Made by a program: the position numbers and the translations under genes | The notes under the pieces: generated by a model | Databases searched by the model: none | The model's input: the letters and a program-made list of their open reading frames with translations, nothing else | Told to the model about the DNA's origin: nothing | DNA from: an uncultured Bacilli bacterium | Lineage (GTDB): Bacteria > Bacillota_I > Bacilli_A > RF39 > UBA660 | Assembly (NCBI GenBank): GCA_944332645.1 | Contig: CALVKK010000005.1 | Coordinates: 1 to 22,540 of the forward strand | DNA: 22,540 nt | Direction: 5' to 3' | Shown: positions 14,372 to 19,977 of the stretch, one piece after another | Layout: each line of letters begins with the position of its first letter | Numbering within the stretch: the first letter of the stretch is position 1

Positions 14372-14387
14372 TAGAGTATTAACTCTA
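14372..14387. repeat. 16-bp hairpin in the rny leader
   Basis: TAGAGT (14372-14377) and ACTCTA (14382-14387) form a 6-bp hairpin with a 4-base loop. It sits at or just after the predicted transcription start of rny, so it could cap the 5' end of the mRNA or serve as a dyad operator. Confidence 0.5.
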
Positions 14388-14392
14388 TTATT

Positions 14393-14421
14393 ATTTTAAT
14401 ATTTATAAAATAATAAGTCAA
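14393..14421 (-). promoter_or_regulatory. Sigma-A promoter of rny
   Basis: Minus strand: TTGACT (14416-14421), 17 bases, TAAAAT (14393-14398). It is divergent from the herA promoter region. Confidence 0.7.
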
Positions 14422-14447
14422 GAAAAAAATAATTTTATAGATTTTTA

Positions 14448-14478
14448 TTGAAAAATATTATATAATTATTTATAGAAT
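14448..14478 (+). promoter_or_regulatory. Probable promoter of herA
   Basis: TTGAAA (14448-14453), 17 bases, TATAGA (14471-14476), or TAGAAT (14473-14478) with 19-base spacing. GGGGTGA begins 6-8 bases later, giving a very short leader. Confidence 0.5.
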
Positions 14479-14495
14479 AAATGTGGGGTGATTTT

Positions 14496-16241
14496 GTGTT
14501 AGGTAAGATTGTTTATATGAGTAATAATATAGCTCATGTTCAAATACCACCTAATATTGCCATTTCAACTAATTTAATGAATATACACGTAATATTTGAA
14601 GACGATACAAAAAAAGTTTTAGGGGAAATTGATGATATTGGAAAAGATTTAATTAAAATTAGATTTTTAGGCGAGATAGTAGACAATAAATTTATTGGTG
14701 GAGTTATTAGAAAGCCAAACATTTCATCAAATGTCCGGATAATAAATGGCGATGAATTAAAAATAATTATTGGGGAAAATAATCAAAATAGTTTTTTACT
14801 TGGTACTAGTGCTTTATATGATAATTATCCAATTATGGTTAATATTAACGACTTATTTTCTAATCACATGGCTATTTTTGGTAACAGTGGTTCTGGGAAA
14901 TCATGCGGTGTAGCTAGATTACTACAAAATTTATTCAGTAATCCTAACTTTAAACCATATCGAGCTAATATTTTTATTTTCGATGCTTATGGTGAATATC
15001 ATAATGCGTTTTCTAATTTTAGTGAAATTAACCCTAATTACCAATTTAAATATTATACTACCAACAAAAATGATACCAATGGTGAAATATTGCAGATTCC
15101 ACTATGGTTATTAGATAATGATGATTTAGCTATATTATTAAATGCTACTGAACACGCTCAATTACCGATAATAGAAAGAACTACTAAATTAGTTAAAATT
15201 TTCGCGTCAAGTACTGAGATGGCCACTAAATACAAAAATCATTTGATTGCAAAAGCAATTATGAATATTCTTTATACCAATCAAAATGCTAGTAGCAAAA
15301 GAAATGATGTTTTTGCTATTTTCAATTCATGTACTACTGAACAATTTAATCCAGAAGCTGTAATTCAAGGTGTTGGTTATACTCGAAAATTTAGAGAATG
15401 TTTTTTAATCAATGATGATGATAATTTTTCAGAAAGTGTTTTATTATCAGAATATGTTTCTAATTTTATTGATGAGAGTCTTGAGCAATATGAAGAAACC
15501 CAAATCAATTATTATACTTTAGAAGATTTAGAAAAAGCATTAAACTTTACTTTAATTTCTGAAGGATTACTAAGAAATGAAAAAGCCTACAGTAGTGCGA
15601 TCGCACTGAAAGTTAGATTACATTCCATTATTATTAGTCAATATGCTGAATACTTTAAAATGCCTGGCTTTATGACTAAAAATCAATACATCGCTTCACT
15701 CATTAGCAAAAATAACAAAAAAGCACAAATAATCAATTTCAATCTAGAAGATGTTGAAGATTGGTTTGCTAAATTTGTGACTAAATCATATGTAAAAATG
15801 TTGTTTAATTACACTAAAAACATGAACAATCGAGCTACTATTCCATTTCATATCTTCATAGAAGAAGCTCACCGCTATGTCCAAAAAGATAATGATACTT
15901 ATCTTTTAGGTTACAACATTTTTGATCGTGTTGCTAAAGAAGGCCGTAAATACGGATTAATACTAGATCTTATTTCACAAAGACCTGTTGAATTATCAGA
16001 TACTGTTATCTCACAAATGGCTAATTTCTTAATATTTAAAATAACTCACCCATTAGATGTTGAATATATTCAAAAAATGTTACCAAATATTAGTATGGAT
16101 ATAGTTGAAAAACAAAAAAGTTTGCAACCTGGCACATGTATGGCTTATGGTCGAGCATTTAAAATCCCTATGATTGTTAGAATGCAAATGCCTAATCCAA
16201 TGCCAGAGAGTAATAGTTGTGATATTTTAGGAACATGGTAA
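14496..16241 (+). CDS. herA: HerA-type DNA translocase ATPase
   Basis: 581 residues from GTG 14496. The in-frame ATG at 14481 overlaps the ribosome site GGGGTGAT, which fits the GTG. Architecture: N-terminal HAS-barrel-like beta domain (about 1-95), then the FtsK/HerA ATPase core with Walker A GNSGSGKS (129-136), Walker B HIFIEEAH (Glu456-Glu457), and the downstream GRKYGLILDLISQRPVELSDTVISQMANFLIFKI block with sensor Gln and Arg. HerA forms a hexameric ring that translocates double-stranded DNA. In archaea and some bacteria it works with the nuclease NurA in end resection; bacterial variants also partner with Sir2 or other effectors in phage defence. No nurA or effector gene is in the window. 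It stands alone, convergent with recA and sharing a terminator with it, which suggests a DNA-repair role (inference). Confidence 0.9.
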   Translation: MLGKIVYMSNNIAHVQIPPNIAISTNLMNIHVIFEDDTKKVLGEIDDIGKDLIKIRFLGEIVDNKFIGGVIRKPNISSNVRIINGDELKIIIGENNQNSFLLGTSALYDNYPIMVNINDLFSNHMAIFGNSGSGKSCGVARLLQNLFSNPNFKPYRANIFIFDAYGEYHNAFSNFSEINPNYQFKYYTTNKNDTNGEILQIPLWLLDNDDLAILLNATEHAQLPIIERTTKLVKIFASSTEMATKYKNHLIAKAIMNILYTNQNASSKRNDVFAIFNSCTTEQFNPEAVIQGVGYTRKFRECFLINDDDNFSESVLLSEYVSNFIDESLEQYEETQINYYTLEDLEKALNFTLISEGLLRNEKAYSSAIALKVRLHSIIISQYAEYFKMPGFMTKNQYIASLISKNNKKAQIINFNLEDVEDWFAKFVTKSYVKMLFNYTKNMNNRATIPFHIFIEEAHRYVQKDNDTYLLGYNIFDRVAKEGRKYGLILDLISQRPVELSDTVISQMANFLIFKITHPLDVEYIQKMLPNISMDIVEKQKSLQPGTCMAYGRAFKIPMIVRMQMPNPMPESNSCDILGTW

Positions 16242-16273
16242 AAAGACTGCAACGATTAAATCGTGCAGTCTTT
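16242..16273. terminator. Bidirectional terminator between herA and recA
   Basis: AAAGACTGCA (16242-16251) and TGCAGTCTTT (16264-16273) form a 10-bp stem, extended inward by CGAT/ATCG. T/A-rich tails follow on both strands. It includes the recA stop codon. Confidence 0.88.
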
Positions 16274-17285
16274 ACTTTTCCTCTTTTTTGTTTTCTTTTT
16301 TTAATCCATAATGAGCTCTAACTTTATCTTCAATTTCTTCGGCTAATTTTGGATTCTTTTTTAAAACCTCTTTTGTATTTTCTTTACCTTGGCCAATTTT
16401 TTCGCCTTTATATGAATACCATGCTCCACTTTTTTCAATAATATTAGCCTCACTAGCTAAATCAACTAATTCACCTTCATGGGAAATTCCCTCTCCGTAC
16501 ATAATATCAACTGTACAACTTTTAAAAGGTGGTGCCATTTTGTTTTTTACAACTTTAATTGTCGTTTTATTTCCTATTATATCATTCCCTTGTTTTAATT
16601 GTTCAGCTCTTCTTATATCTAGTCTAATGGATGCATAAAATTTTAGTGCTCTTCCTCCTGGAGTCACTTCTGGATTGCCAAACATGACCCCTACTTTTTC
16701 TCTTAATTGATTAATAAATATTGCGATGGTATTAGTTTTATTTATAACGCCTGCTAGTTTTCGTAAAGCTTGACTCATCAAACGTGCTTGTAATCCTACA
16801 TGAGAATCACCCATTTCACCTTCGATTTCAGCTTGAGGAACTAAAGCTGCAACTGAATCTATTACAATGACACTAATAGCGCCACTTCTCACTAAAGCTT
16901 CACAAATTTCTAAGGCTTGCTCCCCATTATCAGGTTGTGATAATAACAATTCATCAATATTGACTCCTAATTTTTTTGCATATTGAGGATCTAAAGAGTT
17001 TTCGGCATCAATAAAAGCAACTCGTCCACCTAATTTTTGTGCCTCAGCGATTGCATGTAAGGCAAATGTCGTCTTACCACTCGATTCAGGACCATATATT
17101 TCGATTATTCTTCCTTTGGGATAACCACCTATTCCTAAAATCATATCTAAAGCAATTGAACCACTAGGAATAACATCTATTTGTCTTACTTCATTATTAC
17201 CTAATTTCATTACTGATCCTTTTCCAAATTGTTTTTCAATATCCTGTAAAACTTGATCTAAAGTTTTATCATTACTTTTTGTCAT
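16272..17285 (-). CDS. recA: Recombinase RecA
   Basis: 337 residues. Walker A is GPESSGKT (65-72), Walker B VIVIDSVAAL, loop L1 IEGEMGDSHVGLQARLMSQALRKL, L2 with FINQLREKVGVMFGNPEVTPGGRALKFYAS; the C-terminus is short and acidic-basic. It drives strand exchange and SOS induction by promoting LexA self-cleavage. The promoter is strong and overlapped upstream by a LexA box. AGGAGG precedes the ATG. The segment around the catalytic Glu reads DAENSLDP where nearly all RecA have DAEHALDP (Glu kept, His to Asn, Ala to Ser). cinA, which separates pgsA from recA in Bacillus, is absent here. Confidence 0.98.
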   Translation of the reverse strand: MTKSNDKTLDQVLQDIEKQFGKGSVMKLGNNEVRQIDVIPSGSIALDMILGIGGYPKGRIIEIYGPESSGKTTFALHAIAEAQKLGGRVAFIDAENSLDPQYAKKLGVNIDELLLSQPDNGEQALEICEALVRSGAISVIVIDSVAALVPQAEIEGEMGDSHVGLQARLMSQALRKLAGVINKTNTIAIFINQLREKVGVMFGNPEVTPGGRALKFYASIRLDIRRAEQLKQGNDIIGNKTTIKVVKNKMAPPFKSCTVDIMYGEGISHEGELVDLASEANIIEKSGAWYSYKGEKIGQGKENTKEVLKKNPKLAEEIEDKVRAHYGLKKENKKEEK

Positions 17286-17316
17286 ATTTCCTCCTATTTT
17301 TAACTCCTACATTTTA

Positions 17317-17345
17317 ATTATAAACTAAAAAAAAACTAAAGTCAA
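17317..17345 (-). promoter_or_regulatory. Sigma-A promoter of recA
   Basis: Minus strand: TTGACT (17340-17345), 17 bases, TATAAT (17317-17322). This is one of the strongest promoters in the window. Confidence 0.85.
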
Positions 17346-17353
17346 GATAAAAA

Positions 17354-17367
17354 CGAACTAAAGTTTG
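17354..17367. promoter_or_regulatory. LexA (SOS/DinR) box upstream of recA
   Basis: CGAACTAAAGTTTG matches the Gram-positive SOS box CGAAC-N4-GTTCG with one mismatch. It lies 8 bases upstream of the recA -35, a position suited to repression by LexA. The window holds no lexA gene. Confidence 0.75.
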
Positions 17368-17385
17368 CTTTTTTCGAAGTTTAAA

Positions 17386-17407
17386 AATAAGACTTAATCG
17401 TCTTATT
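17386..17407 (-). terminator. Terminator of the gpsB-rnpB-rodZ-pgsA unit
   Basis: Arms AATAAGAC and GTCTTATT form an 8-bp stem with a 6-base loop, followed on the minus strand by TTTAAA. The pgsA stop codon lies at the start of the hairpin. Confidence 0.8.
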
Positions 17408-17996
17408 AACTCAATAAAATTTTTTTATTAATCTGATAATATTGAATTGCAGAATAAACCGATAATACTGTGGCAATAATTAATAATACATCAGAAACTT
17501 TTATATTAATAAGTTCAAATGGTAAATTATTAAATAATGTTAAAACTATGCCAATCATCAAAAAAGCTGTTTTAAACTTGCCGGATTTTATAGCTGCGAC
17601 CACTTCTTTTTTACTACCAACTATCATCTTAATTATATCGACAACTGTATCACGAGTTACAACAATAACAGGAATAATTGGGTGAATTAATCCTTGACTA
17701 GCTAAAATAATTAAAACAGAATTAACTAGAAACTTATCAGCAATGGCATCCAACATTTTACCCAAATCAGTTATCAAATTATGTTTTCTAGCTAAATAGC
17801 CATCCAAAAAATCGGTTAATGATGCAATAATAAACAATGCTCCAGCAATAAAATATTTAATATCAACAACAATAGCTTCATTTATAAATAATTTTGTTAC
17901 ACTTAATCCTACTGCATCAAATGGAAATACTAAAATAATAACAATTAAAACTGTTAAAAATATACGTATTAAAGTTATTTTATTTGGTAAGTTCAT
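17406..17996 (-). CDS. pgsA: CDP-diacylglycerol-glycerol-3-phosphate phosphatidyltransferase
   Basis: 196 residues, start MNLPNKITLIRIF at 17996; an ATG four codons earlier overlaps the GGAGGT site that serves 17996. The CDP-alcohol phosphotransferase signature DGYLARKHNLITDLGKMLDAIADK (DG-x2-AR-x8-G-x3-D-x3-D) is complete. Several membrane helices flank it. The enzyme makes phosphatidylglycerol phosphate, the committed step to phosphatidylglycerol and cardiolipin. It overlaps the RodZ-like gene by 17 bases, so translation is coupled. The rodZ-pgsA-recA order is that of Bacillus (ymfM-pgsA-cinA-recA). Confidence 0.95.
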   Translation of the reverse strand: MNLPNKITLIRIFLTVLIVIILVFPFDAVGLSVTKLFINEAIVVDIKYFIAGALFIIASLTDFLDGYLARKHNLITDLGKMLDAIADKFLVNSVLIILASQGLIHPIIPVIVVTRDTVVDIIKMIVGSKKEVVAAIKSGKFKTAFLMIGIVLTLFNNLPFELINIKVSDVLLIIATVLSVYSAIQYYQINKKILLS

Positions 17997-18456
17997 AAAT
18001 ACCTCCATATACTAAATTTTCTTCTTCTTCGTTTTGATCAACAATAATATTATAAAGAAGAAGGCCAATTGTAACCAACAAAACAACGATGGCCACATAG
18101 ATGATATTTTGATATATCTTTTCGCTTTTTCTTTCGATTGTATATGGCGATTTTATTTTATTCTCGTCTTTTTTGTTCTTGGCTTCATTTTTGATTTCGT
18201 CAAGTGATAACTTAGACGTGTAATCAAATAAATATTCATTAAAGTCATCAACTACCTCTTCCTTATCAAGACCTAGATATTTAGCATAATCTCTTATAAA
18301 AAACTTTAAGCTAAAGACATCCTGAAAAGTTTCGATATTGCCCTCTTCCAGATTTACAATCTGACTGGGAGCAATTTTTAAATCTTCAGCAGCTTCTTCA
18401 ATTGAAATCCCAATATTTTCTCTAGTCGATTTCAATTTTTCACCAATTTCTTTCAT
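17980..18456 (-). CDS. rodZ: RodZ/YmfM-like membrane protein with N-terminal HTH
   Basis: 158 residues from the second of two adjacent ATGs (18456), because AGGTGA is too close to the first (18459). The N-terminal HTH_25 domain (about 3-75: GEKLKSTRENIGISIEEAAEDLKIAPSQIVNLEEGNIETFQDVFSLKFFIRDYAKYLGLD) is followed by a basic linker, one membrane helix (about 116-138) and only ~20 external residues. The external DUF4115-type domain of longer RodZ proteins is missing. RodZ binds MreB in the cytoplasm and helps rod-shape control; with little external part, this copy would act mainly inside the cell. It lies directly after rnpB and upstream of pgsA, as ymfM does before pgsA in Bacillus. Confidence 0.88.
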   Translation of the reverse strand: MKEIGEKLKSTRENIGISIEEAAEDLKIAPSQIVNLEEGNIETFQDVFSLKFFIRDYAKYLGLDKEEVVDDFNEYLFDYTSKLSLDEIKNEAKNKKDENKIKSPYTIERKSEKIYQNIIYVAIVVLLVTIGLLLYNIIVDQNEEEENLVYGGIYELTK

Positions 18457-18478
18457 CATTCACCTCTTAATGAAAAAA

Positions 18479-18819
18479 AATAATACTTATAAGCCATGTT
18501 CTGTCCTCTATAAAGAGGGGCAAACATCTATCTACCATCACTGGTTTTAAAGTAAGTTTTATTCCCTACTTTAAACTCCCCTACCATAATTTGGGTTTCT
18601 TGCTTGTGGGGTTTACCGCGTTTCACTTTTCTATCACTAGAAAATTCGTCACTGTGGCACTTTAAGTCTACTTTAATCTAAAAACAGATTATTTCAACGC
18701 CGTTAGTATAAAACTACCATAGGTTATTTTTTCCCTATGCACAATCACTACTACCATTTCAGGATAGTGCAAGCATGGACTTTCCTCTATATTAACTACA
18801 GCGTTTGCCAAGTATTATT
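18479..18819 (-). ncRNA. rnpB: RNase P RNA (bacterial type B)
   Basis: Minus-strand sequence carries the hallmark P4 strand GAGGAAAGTCCATGCTTGCAC near the 5' end, the internal GTGCCACAGTGACGAA and AACGCGGTAAACCCC segments, CCCAAATTATGGTAGGGGA typical of the Firmicutes type B fold, and the 3' ACAGAACATGGCTTATAAG. The ends AATAATACTT and AAGTATTATT pair perfectly (10 bp) as helix P1, setting limits at about 18819 and 18479. This ribozyme removes the 5' leader of pre-tRNAs. The P1 5' strand overlaps the gpsB stop codon, and the 3' end is followed by eight T residues and then the RodZ ribosome site. gpsB-rnpB adjacency is the same in Bacillus. Confidence 0.95.
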
Positions 18820-19144
18820 CTTTACCATATATAATTTTTTCAAGATTAGATAATCTTCTTAGGACATCAACGCTATTAGTACCAGATTCACTATCGGCAT
18901 TTTCCTTAAGAATATCTAATTTGGTTTTTAAGTTTCTTATTTCTTGTTTTAATTTAATATTATCATTAGTCAATTCTCTAATTTCGTTAGTTAACTCCTT
19001 ATTAATAGCGATGAATTCCTCATAATCACGCATGACAACATCCAAAAACTTATCAACCTCTTGAGGACGATAACCTCTTGTATCTAATTTGAATTCTTTA
19101 TCAAAAATATCTTTAACAGTAAGCATTATTCGATCCTGATACAT
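18815..19144 (-). CDS. gpsB: Cell-division regulator GpsB (DivIVA family)
   Basis: 109 residues from ATG 19144 (MYQDRIMLTVKDIFDKEF). A longer in-frame start at 19195 would lie upstream of the promoter's -10, and GGGTGG at 19151-19156 fixes the shorter one; it also matches the Bacillus GpsB N-terminus. The membrane-binding DivIVA-like part (about 7-40, KDIFDKEFKLDTRGYRPQEVDKFLDVVMRDYEEF) precedes a coiled coil (about 42-80) and the C-terminal trimerisation segment VDVLRRLSNLEKIIYGK. GpsB links peptidoglycan synthases such as PBP1 to the divisome and modulates PrkC-type kinase activity; both partners are encoded in this window. Overlaps the rnpB 5' end by about five bases. Confidence 0.96.
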   Translation of the reverse strand: MYQDRIMLTVKDIFDKEFKLDTRGYRPQEVDKFLDVVMRDYEEFIAINKELTNEIRELTNDNIKLKQEIRNLKTKLDILKENADSESGTNSVDVLRRLSNLEKIIYGKE

Positions 19145-19162
19145 ACTAGACCACCCAAATAA

Positions 19163-19192
19163 ATTATATAACAAAAAAGGACAACTTGTCAA
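19163..19192 (-). promoter_or_regulatory. Sigma-A promoter of gpsB-rnpB-rodZ-pgsA
   Basis: Minus strand: TTGACA (19187-19192), 18 bases, TATAAT (19163-19168). The ribosome site follows the -10 by six bases. The -35 overlaps the dyad GACAAGTTGTC (19180-19190). Confidence 0.75.
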
Positions 19193-19198
19193 CAAATA

Positions 19199-19291
19199 TC
19201 ACTTCCTTATGTTTCTAAAATAGGTAGCCAATTTGATAATTTTTACATCTTCCAACATCGCATCAAAAATTTGTTCAACATGATCGTTCAT
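19199..19291 (-). CDS. Possible 30-residue peptide upstream of gpsB
   Basis: A short frame, MNDHVEQIFDAMLEDVKIIK followed by LATYFRNIRK, with GGGTGAT three bases before its ATG, the ribosome-site type used elsewhere here. It fits an amphipathic helix. It lies between recU and gpsB on the gpsB strand and ends just upstream of the gpsB -35. No family is recognised and no clear promoter was found. May be a chance frame. Confidence 0.35.
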   Translation of the reverse strand: MNDHVEQIFDAMLEDVKIIKLATYFRNIRK

Positions 19292-19343
19292 GCTATCACC
19301 CAATAGTATTAAAACACACAACTAAAAAAGTTTCATCAAATTC

Positions 19344-19356
19344 GACAAAAGTTGTC
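19344..19356. repeat. GACAA/TTGTC dyad upstream of recU
   Basis: GACAA-AAG-TTGTC, an inverted repeat of the same half-site as GACAA-C-TTGTC (19180-19190) at the gpsB -35. The two dyads bracket the 277-base intergenic region. It does not match the LexA box. Confidence 0.3.
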
Positions 19357-19375
19357 AAAATAATTTTGAATTATC

Positions 19376-19404
19376 TTCAAAAAAAACAAAATGTATAGTA
19401 TAAT
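19376..19404 (+). promoter_or_regulatory. Promoter of recU-PBP1
   Basis: TTCAAA (19376-19381), 17 bases, TATAAT (19399-19404). GGTGA at 19411 begins six bases after the -10. Confidence 0.6.
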
Positions 19405-19421
19405 AATAATGGTGAAATTCA

Positions 19422-19976
19422 ATGAATTATCCGAATGGTTTAAAAAAAACATTTAAAATTACAACAAGTAATCGTGGTATGAGTTTAGAAAATGATATTA
19501 ATGATACTAACATTTACTATCGCAATAACAACATAGCTATTATATACAAGAAACCTACTCCAATCACCATAAATAAAGTTGATTATAAATCGCGAAAGAA
19601 TGCAGTTATCAAAGAAGCCCACTTTGTTGTACCATCAACTACTGATTATAATGGCGTTTATCAAGGATTATACATAGATTTTGAAGCTAAAGAAACTAGA
19701 AAAGACTATTTTCCTTTAGCAAATATTCATAAACATCAAGTCGAACATCTAAAACAAATAAAAAAATGTGGAGGAATCGGTTTTATCATTGTCAGATTTA
19801 TTAAAAATAATAAGACATACTTGTTGGAAATTGACAAATTAGTTAATTTTTTAGATAATAATAAGAGAAAATCTATCCCGCAAAAATATTTTGTTGAAAA
19901 TGGTTTTTTAATTAAACAAGGATATAATCCATATTTAGACTATTTAAAAATAGTTGATGACATTAAGGAGCGATAA
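19422..19976 (+). CDS. recU: Holliday-junction resolvase RecU
   Basis: 184 residues. The RecU signature is clear: NRGMSLENDINDTNIYYRNNNIAIIYKKPTPI (18-48, where the N-terminal loop and first acidic residue lie) and YQGLYIDFEAKETRKDYFPLANIHKHQVEHLKQ (80-112) with the Asp86-x-Glu88-x-Lys90 nuclease motif. The C-terminal IPQKYFVENGFLIKQGYNPYLDYL is also conserved. RecU cuts four-way junctions made by RecA during repair and chromosome segregation. GGTGA is seven bases before the ATG. It precedes the PBP1 gene by one base, the recU-ponA pairing conserved across Bacilli. Confidence 0.96.
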   Translation: MNYPNGLKKTFKITTSNRGMSLENDINDTNIYYRNNNIAIIYKKPTPITINKVDYKSRKNAVIKEAHFVVPSTTDYNGVYQGLYIDFEAKETRKDYFPLANIHKHQVEHLKQIKKCGGIGFIIVRFIKNNKTYLLEIDKLVNFLDNNKRKSIPQKYFVENGFLIKQGYNPYLDYLKIVDDIKER

Positions 19977-19977
19977 A

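Noticed and set aside
14496..16241. HerA as part of a defence island
   Set aside because: No effector, nuclease, transposase or other defence gene is nearby; the neighbours are rny and recA.
19344..19356. GACAA-AAG-TTGTC as a second SOS box for recU
   Set aside because: Half-sites GACAA/TTGTC do not match CGAAC-N4-GTTCG.
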